DNA of 64,000 nt from Alviniconcha marisindica. Taxonomy: Eukaryota; Mollusca; Gastropoda; Provannidae. Shown piece by piece: positions 22,621 to 36,728 of this stretch (its first letter is position 1; the number at the start of each line of letters is the position of its first letter). A program made the translations under genes and the position numbers. The notes below the pieces were generated by a model that saw only the letters and a list, made by a program, of their open reading frames with translations, did no database searches and was not told the origin of the DNA. Location: NCBI GenBank assembly GCA_018857735.1, contig JABMCL010001731.1, positions 507,001 through 571,000 on the forward strand, read 5' to 3'.

Positions 22621-25600
22621 CTGTAGTGTTAAAGACAGACAAAGACAACTGATGTTGAACAAAGTCAGCAGTCTCTAAATCAGTGGCTAAATGGAACATT
22701 CACCAGACAAATACAAATCTACTGTGGCAATCATTTTTGTGATAAGTACAACTAAGCCTTCATCATCCCTGAATCAATGCATCTCAACAAGTATGCTAGT
22801 CATATTATTAAAGGGAACTCCAAGTGAGTTCTTCACAGGCCCCAGTGGTAGAGGGCCTGTGGACAAGGTACACTCACAACAGTTTCTCAGTCACTATATA
22901 TGTATATCACATATGGAATAAAGGTACACTCACAGCAGTTTCTCAGTCACTGTCTGGTCTAGTCTGTTAAAAATAAACATTTGAAACTTGTGCCAAACAT
23001 GGTCGTAAGCACTGTTATTGTGATCCAGTCTATGACAGCACTAGCTTATCTCAGTTAATCAAATTCACACAGGTGACAGCACTGTGTGGAAATCACCTGC
23101 TCAGCAGATTGTTTATTTTCCAACAAACTTAAAAGTAAGCAAAAGTTTAGCATGAGTACACAGGAAAGAATTGCATATTGCAAGGGAACACAAAAGGGAC
23201 TCTGAATCAGATTGAAAACTCATAGTTCAGGAGCTGTGTGAGAGTCGAGGTGGCTGTCCTGGGCTGTCTGTCCTAATGAGCCTTCTGGCTTCCGTGGACG
23301 TAAAGATTTATTGAACCATGCTTTGGCATTGGTCTCAGCTTGTCCCTAATATGTCAGCTGACATCCGAGGACATTAAGCATCACTTCATCATCATCAGAT
23401 TGAAAACAAAAGGGAATCTGAATCTGAAACATCCACACATTATGTGTAGATGTGACCCTGGTCTTTGTTCTATATAGCCATAGCTCAATGTTTGGAAGCT
23501 ATTTCACAAAAATAAGTTGTGTATGTATGCACTACCTTATAATTATCTAAGGGTCACACGACATAAACTAGTGACAGCTGGAAAAAAAAAAGAAAAAAAA
23601 AATTCCCAAAGTATTACTGGAAGAACAATGCTGTACCTGGAAAAGGGCAGAACCTACTTTTATCTCAGTTAATCACAAATTCACACAGATGTTGCACTAT
23701 TGTGTCTGATGAGAAAACTTGCTAGAAACACAACCTGCTGACAGTTTGAAGTCTGATAGCTGATGCTAGTGCTGTGATGGCTCTCTCTGAAGGGGAATGG
23801 AGGGAGGGAGGAATCTTCAGGATGCCCATTTGCTGACTGAAGAATTGCCAATGGTAACAATAACAACAATATACTTTATTCATCCCAGCGGGAAATTAAA
23901 GCTGTTGTTCAATTGCACAATGAAGAACATATCTCAATAATTCTAAGTCATGAAACACATGCACATACACACTCTTATTCTTATATACGCCACCTTTCTC
24001 TCAATCTGCATACACTAATAGCAAACCCAAAATTACCTAAAATAGTGCTTTCTCTGTCAAACCAAAATGTTAAAACTCAAATAAAAATCATGTTTCACAC
24101 ATCCCCAACCCTCCCTTAGAAAGTCACCATCCTCTACAGACGTCTTGACGCATGCACACACTCAGTTAATGACTGGTATAATTTCCATTAAAAACTGACA
24201 GAGCCGATGGTAAAAATGAGGCTTTATAACGGTTTGTATTTGTTTTTGGAAGTAAAAATCTTCCACTCCTGTTGCTACGTCTGCTATCAAAGTAGTGTCT
24301 CATTGGGTGTGTAGGGTCATTTATTATTTGCATTAGTTTTCTGTACAGTCTCTTTTCGTGTGAAATCTTAAAACTGTCCAGTGGCTTTTCCACAACATGA
24401 CCTGCTTTTTTTACAATCTTTTCCAACCTCCCTCTCTCTAATTTTGAAATATTCCCACCCCAACAGATAGAACCAAACATAACAATACTACATATTACAG
24501 CATTATAAAAAGTTACTAGCATATCTGAATTTACTCCAAATTATCTCAGCTTTCTCCTGCAATACATTCTCGAGTTCACTTTTTTCAGCACAGAGTTGAT
24601 GTTCTCTTTCCAGTTCAATTTACTATCAAAAAACACTGCTTCTCCTTTAATGTAGACTGGTTTGGGGCATCTTTGATTCTTCCTAAAATCAATACACATC
24701 TCTTTCGTTTTGGAAACATTCAAATACAAGTCATTTTTATCACACCAATTCACAAAGTTTTCAATCTGCTTGAGATATAGTGCATCTTGATCATTACAAA
24801 TTTTTCCAACAAGTTCTATATCATCTGCAATTTTCTTCTAGAGGACATGACTCATCAATGCTTCTACAGTCAGCTGTATACAATACAGTACAAACAAAAA
24901 GGGTGCAGGACCATGGCTTGTTTTGTAAATATTGTTTGTTTACATCTTGTGTGTCTGTTCCACAAGTGTTTGCATGAGAAATTTCACACATCTCTTTACA
25001 TCTGGTTGAGAAAAATGTAAAAACTGGAGCGACCAACTTTTCTGGAAGCACACAGCAGTAGTATTCACTGGGTTGCTACTATAATTTTATATGAATGATT
25101 CATAGAGTGATCATTGAACGTGTGTGTATGTGTGTGTGTGCACGCGCGCATGTGTGCGTGCATGTGTGTGTGTATGCATGCATATGTGTGCATGTGTTAA
25201 AACAACTGATCTTGGTAGGTTTAAACAATCAACAAAATTGCCACATTACACTGTTTAAATGTGTGCGTGCATGTGTGTGTGTATGCATGCATATGTGTAC
25301 ATGTGTTAAGACAATTGATCTTGGTAGGTTTAAACAATCAACAAAATTGCCACATTACACAGTTTAAATATAAGTCAAATTGGTAGAGTTTGACAAAAGT
25401 TGTCTGCAGCAGCTTGAAACATCAGTGAAAGCTGTGAATCAACACTCATTCAATGCTGCAGGGATGAGAGCATGTTCACTGGCTGTTATTATAATTATGT
25501 GTCTTTTTGCGCATGTGTCAATATGCGTCCAACAGCTTAGTTGAGTCCAAAGCACATCATTACTAACTGTCTCACCATAATGTCCATAATGTGAAATATA

Positions 25601-28600
25601 TTTTGACATTTGGTTGCAACAACTTGCATGAAAGCACATAGTTGTATTTATGTCAAGATCATAAAAAATAATGTTGAGTCATTATGTTAACATGACCATA
25701 ATTATGTGCCTTTTGTGCTGCTTGCAACGAAAGTACATTATCACAATTATGTGCAAGACATAATTAAAACTACATGCACAAAATTAAAAGTAGGTCAAGA
25801 TGTCCTTTTGACACTAGCAAAGCTACCATACAATGTGGCTGGCATGTAATAAATAAATAAATAAAGTATTCGTATTTGTGAAAATATTTCGCATCATGTA
25901 AATAAATTCAGTTCCAATGACTGTAAAGTGTAATACCCCACATGATGGTTGCAAAACAACATTATTGCAAGTTTTCACCATGTCTAAATGTTTTTCTGAA
26001 ATGTTTGGGATTTATCTTCAACATTTACATGTTTTACTTATTTATAGCCACTGCTACTTTTTTTCTTCTTTAAAAAATATATTTTTGGTTGCATGATGGT
26101 GGCGTTTTTTCTTTCTTCAGAGCTGTGCTATTCTTTTTTCTGCAAATTCTCCGCCCATCCCCCACCCATGATCCCTATCCATCCACAGCTGACCCCCACA
26201 AAACTTGACCCTTGAACTCTGTGACTGCAAAACGGATGAATTACTTTAAATGTGAAGCAACTTAGTACATAAAACTGACCAGACAAAGCTGATAATGACA
26301 GTTGCCTAGGTTAGATTACTATACTGTCTGGTTTATGTAGAGATCACTATCTATCACTCCTGTTCTTTACTACAAATTGGCAGGCATGCTGGTAGCAGCT
26401 GGACTTCAGGCCACATTAATACCTAAAGTTAGGTCTTGCGATGTATGGAATCAAGATCAAGATGCCTACTGAGTGCAGACTTGTGAAAGTGGACAGACCC
26501 TGTCACCAGTCTGTTTCTGGAGGAAAACCAACATGCGATTTTGGTGTGGCATCTTTGCATATATGGCAGTTCGGGGTTGGGGGGGTTGGGGGGGAGGGGG
26601 GGTACATCAATTACTGCTGTGAATCTTTGACTGCTTCTAAACTTCTTTGCCTCCTAAAAGCTGCACAACATAATTACTGTCACAGTGTTTGCACTGGCAT
26701 TAAGAAAGAATGTAAAGAAAAAAAAACAGAGAGTTTAACTGAGATGCCATGCACTATGGAAATGAAGGGTATGCAAACAAGACTCTACTTGATTATAGTG
26801 TGCTCAGTGGAACAACTGGTCAATGGGTTGCTTGCATTTGAGATGGTAGCACACTGTTCTTTATGCACATTTTTTAGAAAGAGAAATGTTCCACACCAAC
26901 AACAGAAGTTTCTGAGAAGCTTCAGCCAGTCAGAATGCTTCAACTAATATTCCACACAAGAAACTTGAAAAGTGACTTTCTTGTTTGCTACACAAACTAA
27001 AGCTGAGCAGCGGAACGAAAGACAGCTGACTTTCGAACGAAACCGTTAAACAAAACCGTTAAAATAATTCATGACGTGCCCCTACTGATGACAAATGACT
27101 TCTAAATAACATTTACTTCAATGCTAACTTCAGACTTAAATCATAATGCGATAAAATGAAAGAAATTACATTCATCAGACTCAAATGATCAGACACAAAG
27201 TCTGTGATGAGAGAAGGGGGCTTAGAGCTTACCGCAGAACCCTTCACTACTTACCCCCAGCAGACCAGTCATGCTAACTTTGTAAGAATTGTGATTAGAA
27301 TGTGTTACCATACTTTCCACAAAGCAGATTAAAAGATAAACATTGTACTCGGGCAACAATAATCGTCTGCTACAGCCAGTTGGTAAATCAACAAGGACCA
27401 TCAACCACTTACAAAAACAATCCATTCGTCCTATGTGATCTCGGCTGTCTAGAACTTTATTCCATTTCAATGCATAAACAGAGCTGAACTCACAGACCTT
27501 TCCCAATATGGCAGCATCGACACTGTTCAAGCATTGAAAAATTTGCTGTTTTGTTCTGAATAACCTACCAAATGCACATCTAGGTCAACATGCTTTCAAA
27601 ATGTTATGCAAAATACCAGAAGCTAAAGAATAATTATGATGTAATGTGGCTATTTTTGTGATGTCCGGCGTGAGAGACACAGAAACAAATGATAATCTGC
27701 TTACTGGAGGCCAAAATGGTCTGAATATTTTATGAGGAGAATTTTTCACAGCTTCAAATAAAAAATTATACATGTTCTACTAGGCTTTGGTTGTCCTATT
27801 TTATATGTGACAATAAGCATACTTTTGGGAAGCAAATGCCACCAGATTCAGCTGTTTTGTTTGCTTTTTCAATCGAAACTGTAGATTGACTAGACAAAAT
27901 GGGGAGGGGCTATTGGTAGGAAGGACTGACCTAAATGTGTAAAGGTCTGTTTCAGGGTATGGGCATGTGTGGGTGTGCATGCACATGTGTGTGTGTGGAG
28001 GGTGGGTGGGGGTGGGGGGGGGGGGGTTGTTGTTAATTAGTGCTACTGGAAGCAGACATGTTCTATGATGATGTTATTTAAACATGTTGCCTGATATCCT
28101 ATGACACTGCAGTGTGATTGCTGTTAATTATTTTTACAAAGTATTGTTTTATATACACAGTCCTTTGCTTATTTATTATGTGTTGGTTTAGTGTGGGAAT
28201 TTTGTAGTAACACATTACCATATTGCTACTTGGGTATACTCAATTAATTATTTGATTAAGTGTGTGTGTGTGTGTGTGTGTGCGTGCGCGCACACGTGTG
28301 AACTGATTTGATCAAATTATATCATTTGCATTCTCATGGCAGCAGCTTCTTGCATTTCCATGTAATTGTTGAAATTTTGAAAACAATCTAAATGAAATGA
28401 AGAAAGTGCTAAATGCCTGGTCTAGAATAAATCTTACCCCCTTTGGGAGGATAACAGTAATAAAATCCTCAGTCATTTCCAAAATAATTATCCACCTACT
28501 GAACAATGAACCTCCCAGATCCTGAAGAGTTTTTTGAAGGAATTAAATAAGCTTTTGTATAATTTTCTTTGGAATGGTAAAAATGATAAAATAATGTGTC

Positions 28601-29896
28601 AAGCATATGAAGTTGGTGGGTTGAAAATGGTTGATATAAAATCGTTCCTGGCTGCATTGAAAATCAGTTGGCTTAAACGTATTCTACATGAGTGATGGAA
28701 AACTTTCAAAAATCCTACAAGCAATGTGTCCACTGATTCAGAATGTAAAACAACGAGGTGGTGAATTTGCCTACATATTTATCAGTTAAAACCCCTTTTT
28801 GGTTTGATGTATTCAAACACTACAAAAAATGTCTGCCAAATGTACACCTGTAACTTTTGATGATTTTGTGTCAGAATGTCTATATTATAATGTTAATATA
28901 TGCAGAGGAAAAAGGGTTGTATGTATTAGAAATTGGATGGACTGTGGCATTGTTTCCCTGGGACATTGTTTTGGTCCACATGGATACCTATCCTACAATG
29001 AATTTAAAGCAAACTTTCCCAATGTCAGGACTGATTTTTTGTTGTATGAAGGGATACTTACTGCAGTCAAATGTTATCAAAGAAGATTGGGTTTGGATGT
29101 AACAGAGAATTTTGTTATTGGTGATGCATTTGTGTGGAGATATTTGTACAAATCTAGTGTTAAAGATATTTATTCATGCCTTGTAAAGAGTAGTGAGACA
29201 CCAAAGTGCATAGAAAAATGGAACAAAGTCCTTGCTGTTGAAATTGATACTAAGGCAGTCTTCGATAAAATTTTCAGGACTACACGTGAGAAATGTCTCA
29301 TGTGGTTCCAGTACAAACTGTTATATAATTTGCTACCCACTGGCCGCTTCCTATTTCAGCAACAGCTTGTAGATTCACCTGTCTGTGTCTTCTGCAAAGA
29401 TGCTGAAGAAACTTTGTTACATATGTTTTGGGACTGCCCCAAAATCCAAGACTACAGGTTTGATGTACAGGGATGGCTTCATACCAGCATCACACATTGC
29501 AATGATATAATATTTTGAAAAGTGCTTGTTATTCTTGGCAGTTAAGCGAATATGGTCACTGACAGAATACTGGATTTGTGTATCCTTATAGCTAAATACA
29601 ACATTTTTATCTCAAAGCTGCATGGTGCCATCCCACACCTAAAATGTTTTTACTAGATTTTCGAAGAATAGAGCTGTTCTGGAGAAATATTATTATACGT
29701 TAAATGGCAGACTAAAAACATTTCATGCTGAGTGGATGCTGTACAGCTCACTCCTTCCATGAGTAGCTCACTCCTTTCAGGAGTCTTTTGTTTTTACTCA
29801 GCCTTGCTATTAATATTACCAATTAAGTATTAAGTCTTTTGATAATACTTATTGACACACTTGACAGATAGCATATAATTATATACATGTGTATAC

Positions 29897-29930
<34 letters not shown>

Positions 29931-31870
29931 TCTCTTACCTCTCTGTCCTTCCCCCTCTCTCTTCCTGTCTGCCTCACCAGAGTGCAAGATGAATTAAGGT
30001 ATATATATTTTCTATCGTTGCTTGCTTGTGTGTGTGTGTGTGTTGTCTTTGTCTTCTGTTTGGTGTCTGTCTTAGTCTCTTGTAAAGCACATGTTATACA
30101 ATGCTTGTTATTTTGATATATCCCCCTACTGAGATTAGCTACTCACATACTTAATAGTCACTGTATGGCATATGCATATATGTATATATATATTTATCTT
30201 GCCACTTGTATGTTTAGTGTGGTGAAATAGTCACTGTATGACATATACATGTATGTATATACATATTTATCTTGCCATTGTTATGTCTAGTGTCATGAAA
30301 AAAAGGCGGGGGGAAAAAAGGTGAAAAAAGATAAAAAAACAAACAATCAATCTTCTCCAGATGTTTCACCAAAAGATTGCTTCAAATATTGTAAGTTTTG
30401 AGGTGTTGATAAGTTCTCATATAAATTAATAATTAATACAGCTCTGTGTTGTGTGTCACCGTGAAGCAATATGTCCATCAGGACATTTGACATCAGGAGG
30501 GTAGTGTAAAAAACAAAAACAAAAATGCTACACAAAATGCACTTCAGCAGCTGTGTGTGTATTGTTAATTAATACAACATTCACTGAATTTGTTCAGATT
30601 TAGAGGTTAGAGAATAATGACCTGAAATTCAGAAATCACCCTGAAGTAGACCTAAGGATAGATCAAAGTGTGCAACTAACTTGTAACTCATGAATGTAAG
30701 TAAGCAGAATAATCTGCCAGAGAAATCTACATAAGCAGAACAAAACTTAATACTAACATATAATGCTGTAATAACATATAATAAAAACATATATATCTCC
30801 AGACTTTATTGGAGATGGGTGTAAAAAGTGAGTTTTATCACATTTGTGGCTTTCATGTTTATGTGAGATTGACGTTTAATCTAGATCTAGTTTCCAAGTA
30901 ACATGACTGTGCAGGCTTCCTCAGTGCTGATGTCGGCAAAACAACTGATCATGTAGTGACATCTCACCTTTTACAAACTATAACTCACTTTTGTGTGTGC
31001 AAATTTTGGCTTCTTTCATTAGATATGAAACTGTTTGATTGATCTGAATGATATTTGTGACCCAAAATGGCATTTAAAATGTCCCAGGAATTTCCAACCG
31101 CCTCCTTGGATATTACTGAAGACTTTAATATTTTACACAGTGTTTATTTATACATTTGTTATTCAATCCTCAAAGCAAAAACATACAACCAGCTCCCTAA
31201 CACACACACACACACACTAGCAACATGTACAAACAAAAAGCAACTGGGCACATCACATCGCTTGCTAATGGTCATTTGGCTAACGCTTCTTTCATGTGTG
31301 AAATTCTGACTACTTCGAATGACGACGAAAAAATGAAAAAAAGAAAATTTTGGCAAACGGCACAAAACGGACCCCTTCACAAAACTGGTGGAACCTACTA
31401 TCAGAGCTGCATGTACCCCACAAACAGTGCTTGACCAGCATTTCTGACGCCTTTTTTTAATTTATTTTTTACCAGTATTTATCTGTCCATCTTTGTCATG
31501 GGCTCACTGTACCCACAACAAAAGCATGCCTACTATGCACTACACTGAGTGCAGTGCCCTGGATTTCTGAAGATCGTCTATTAGTGCCAGTGTTGCTTTA
31601 GTTTAAACTGTCTGCTTATGAAATTAAATTTGCTGTTCATACATATATTGCATGCTCTATATTCTTACACCATGCATCAAAAACAATTTTGTGTGAAAGT
31701 TCTGGAACAAAAAATGATAAAGGGAATTTTCTATAGTGTCCATCTACCACACAAGGTGGGAGCGCAGGGCATTTTACAATAACACTAACAACACACACAC
31801 ACACACACACATACACTCATGCAAGCATGCACACACACATGCATGCACACACACACACTCATGCAAGCGT

Positions 31871-31928
<58 letters not shown>

Positions 31929-34900
31929 GCTTGCACACACACACATGCACTCACACATACAGGTCAGACCTGCTGTGAAAAGTAAGTAATTTGGTGTTTT
32001 ACGCCCAGTCAACCATTGTGGTTATATCAGGGCGAAACATATTCTGTTATCATACAGTAACTGTTAAAAATGTGGACATGCTAAAACTAGTATATGTACA
32101 ATTTTAAAATGAGACTTAAAAGATCAGTAAAACACAAACATAAGCAAAAGTCATCTCAAATTTTAAAAAATCCTAAAATATTGATTTCTTTCAAAAAGTT
32201 AATCTTCTCAGGTGAAATATCCTGAAATAACACACACAGAGACTGAGCATACTGTGGCTCTCTCTTATTTCAAAAAGATCTGAACAAGTCAGTAAAAGAC
32301 AGTTTAGAAAGTAAGTCATATGAAATTTTCTGAACAAGAATGATTACAGGATATATTCTGGAACTCAGCTACTGACTCCATATTCATTGCCCCAATGTGA
32401 TGCTTACCTGCCAGTGACTGAAGCGTAGCTGTGGGCTGGCCAAACCAGATGTGCGTTTCCTCATCTCCTCAGCCAGTCCAAAACTCTCCACAACAGGGAA
32501 CTCGCTCATGATGTTGAACACCTGGGTTCCCTCCCTAAGCTCCTCTGATATCACTCGTCCATTGCGCTTGCCGATCACTGCATATAGCTTGCCTGAATCC
32601 AAAAATAATAGCCAATAAAAAACACCCAAAACAACAAATCCAAAGCTTTGACAAGAAATACAGCAAATGTTTATTGAGTTCTGAATCCCATTTTGAATTT
32701 AATTCTAAATAAGTCTATAGCTGAAAGAAAAACCAAATTAAGAAATGATTGCAAAATACAAAGCATATAAAATGGGGAAAAAAGAGAAGAAAAAAAAGAG
32801 TTAATTTACTATAGACAAAAATCTGGCATATTATCAAGTAAGTGTGCAGCATGAACCTGTCTTGTTTTTACAGATGATACCCAGCCGCACGATTCCTGCC
32901 AGCCAGATCAAATAGACACCTCAGTCCAAAGTATGCAGGATTGCATTTCAAATGTAAAGACATGGATGGCATCAAACAAACTCAAGCTGAATGGTGATAA
33001 AACAGAGTGTCTGCTCACTGTCTCAAACAGAACCTCTCTCCCAAACCCTCACCCAACCTCCATTCACATAGGAGACACTGATATTCTGTTTTCCTTGCAG
33101 GCAAAAAATATGGGCATAACACTCTCTAACACTGTCCATGGAGAAGCATGTTACCAACATCGGCAGATCTGCCTACATAGAAATTTGGAGAATTATTAAC
33201 ATCTGTCACTATCTCACTACTGATGCTACAAAAACCCTCCTCTGTTCCTTTGTTTTGTCAAAACTTGACTACTGCAATTTTCTTCTATCAGGTTCTCCAA
33301 AACATCTTTTGGACAAACTCCAAAAGGTCCAAAATTCTGCAGCCAGACTCATCTTCAAAGCTCACAACACATCAAACCCCTCCTTCAGAAACTTCATCGA
33401 CTACCAATAGTCTCAAGAATCCAGTATAACGTCGCAACTCTGTGCTACAATTTTTTTTCATTGAAAGTTACCTAGTCTGTCTTTCTGAACTCCTGTCTAC
33501 CATCCATCCAACTTTGCTCCATTTCTGACACCAGAAACTTCTGCATACCTTTCACAAAAACTAAGACCTTTAGACAATGAGCTTTTTCCTTCACAGGCCC
33601 GACACAGTGGAACTCATTATCATATGATGTTCGTCACTCAGCATCAACATTTTCTTTCAAGCAAGCCTTAAAAACTTGTCTTTTCAAATCTGCATATAAT
33701 TCATAACCTGTGTGTGTGTGCATGTGTGAGTGCGAGTGTGCAATATCCTGCTGTACATTTTTGTATTTGCAGTATATCTACTTGTATTATACATGTGTGC
33801 TCTGATCAGATTTTGGTCACGTTTGGTTACTGACAACTTTGGTTTTCAGATTTTGGTCACGTTTGGTTACTGACAACTTTGGTATGCAAATTCCTGCATG
33901 ATTTGGTGGTCGTATGGCCTGAAACCTTTTTATTTTGTCCATTGCATGCGTTTATACATTTTTCTGCTTCTTTTTGTACGGTGCATTGTGCCCTAGATCT
34001 TGCAAAGGATCATGCGCCATAGAAATGTCCATTATTATTATTGCTTGCTTCAGCTGCTGTGGTGTGCAGTGTGTCCATGTGTGTGCAAGACCTTTTTCCA
34101 GCACAGACACTGAGAATGAATTCTTTCAGTAAATGACTTCTTTCAGTGTTTTCATATTTAGCCTGTTTAGACTGAAAGTAGATGAAGGTAAGTGAACAAC
34201 ATGACTCCATCTGTCTATGGAAAATATACCAGTAAGATGTAGTACATTGTCAGCAGGGCAAAATGTTACAAATTAAACACCAACTCTGGAAATTAGTTGA
34301 CAAACAAGCTCAGTACATGTGTGCGCTCACACACACACACACATGCACACACACACACACAATCACTACTGATAAGCTCTCTCTGAGTGAAACACATCTG
34401 GATAGTGATCAAAAACAAAACTGGACCTTTCCAGGTTCAAGTCTTTTGCATATAGTCTTTCTCTCCTCTGGTCAATATGCTCCTGTTTTGTGTCACTTCC
34501 TATCTGATTGTATTTTGCACAAAGTAATGAATCAGACATGGAAAGGGCCTTATCAGCTTATGCTTCCAAGCAGGTTTTCTATGAAAGGGATAAATTTGAA
34601 ACAGAATGAGGTTCAGAGCACTTGTGCAGAATCAACCCACAAGGGTGTTAATTAGTGCTTGAAATACATAACACAAGTACAACAACAAAGACCTGAGTCG
34701 CCTACAGAGACTTTCACCTGGCATGCATGTAAATACAAGGTACATAAACTCCACCATCCTCTGAAGATGTACCTCTTATGAGGATGGACCTCTAATGGTG
34801 TTTATGTACCTTGTACATCTGACTTCTTTTTTCAATCTCAGTCAGTCTTTAATTTTTTTAAATTTTTTTAAAGCATGTAAATATCATTTAAGGGTACTGT

Positions 34901-36668
34901 TTATTCATTAGTTGTGAACACTCAATGTACTGGATCTAGCTCATCAAAGAGTGCATTACTCTCTTGTGCTTCTAGTAAGTAAGTAAACATTTTGCTTTAT
35001 GTCCACAGAAGTGAGGTGGCTTATTAGGAACAGGGATGGGGGGTCGGGGGGGGTGTGGGGGGGGGGAGTGAAGACTCAGCCACACGCTCCAACCTGAAGG
35101 CCGAGGAGGCCGTGGACCACTGCCAGAGCAACAGAAGTGTACCATGCAATTGCCATTTCAACTGCTGTGCAGAGCAGTCACAAGGACAATGTCCATAGCA
35201 CAACTGAAGCGAAAAATGTCCAACTTTCTGAGCCCAGCTCCACCTCCCTGCTCTTGATCTCTTCTGGGCTCTCTTGAGGGTCCAGCGCCACCTCCCTCCT
35301 CTTGATCTCACCTGGACCCGCAAATGAGTCTAACTTCTTTGTGAGAATCCAGCTCACCTCCCTCCTCTTGATCTCGCCTGGACTCTGAGTGTGCATCTAG
35401 GTTCACTTTTCTCCATTTATAGGCATACATTCACTCACTCACTCTCTCTCTTTCTGTTGAAAATAATAATAGTGACTTTTTGCCAAAGTTCCTAAACAGA
35501 TCTGTGACAGTCTTAATGAACAGAGGTAATGAAAGTGTGCATACACTGGTAAAGAACTAGATCTAGCTGTACCAGAGAGTAATACATATGAACTAGATCT
35601 AGCATGTTGTGTGCTTTTATAACTAGTGGGCAACTTATTATTATTGATCGCTTTTATATAGCGCTGTTCTCCGCTGTTGAGCAGACTCACTGCGCTCGCA
35701 TGTGATTCTACATGAGTGAATAGCTTTTTATAGTGCGTTTTTGAATATCCACCGAAATGGTGTACTTACAGCGCTGGCATGGCTGGTGCCACAAGAAACT
35801 GCTGCCATCTCGGCGCATTCTGTGTACACCATACAACCATGCACCATGTCACTTCATGCAAAGCCACATACGTAAGGTGTATGCGTGTTTAGCTGTAACC
35901 TGCCACCTGCACTTTTGGCAGATTGACCGGGGTCTTTTACGTGCTACTGCGGTAACACAGGGGTGGAACGGATACCGAAATAAGAGTCAGCACAGAAAGT
36001 TGACCCTGGAGAAGAAAATTCTCCCGCCGCTCCTACAGGGATTCGAACTCAAACCACTGAGCTATCCCCGCCCCAATGATACCCTTTTAAAGCTGTTTGC
36101 ACACTAAAACAAACAGCAGAAAATCATTCCCTTTAGAGAGGACCTTCTTGGGAGCATAAGGCCCTTGCTGGGTCTGATTCAATTCTTTATGTTAGATGCA
36201 ATCAATCCTATGGGAAGCCCCTGATAACGGGCGTGTCACCACAGGAATAGCAAAAGAATTGAAACAGGAAAAGTCTGATTTGGGTTCTGAGTGCTAGCCA
36301 ACCACATTTGACTCAAGGAGAGCTGATCAGTGGCTCAACAGCAATCATAACCCAACAGAATTTTTCAACCCATAAATGTCAACAAAAGGCAAGAAGCTTA
36401 GACTTGTAATGAAATTACATTTTGAACATAAAAAGAGAGACTTGCTGCCAAAGCACTTGAACCGAATTATAAAATTCTTTATTAATTATAGAGAGAGATA
36501 ATGAAGGTGTGCCTACAAAGGAAAGAATTAGATCTAGCTGAACTAGATATTTTAAAAAAATTGTGTGAATATATTTACCATTATTGACCATTACCTTACA
36601 CATATTCATATCTTCACACAAACACAACTGTTGCAAGCAACACACATGCAAACAAACAAAAACTATGT

Positions 36669-36728
<60 letters not shown>

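Noticed and set aside
25152..25369. CRISPR-like or regularly spaced repeat array
   Set aside because: Only two long adjacent units, in a eukaryotic genome; a simple tandem duplication. The same applies to 19500-20460.
26441..26947. 168-codon open frame as a gene
   Set aside because: No recognisable domain, runs through a poly-G tract as Gly, and lies inside an EFL1 intron on the opposite strand.
31736..32012. Open frames of His-Thr or Cys-Val repeats (also 5559, 13881, 36565, 38334, 52509, 60420)
   Set aside because: They are translations of (CA)n/(GT)n microsatellites without any other coding signal.
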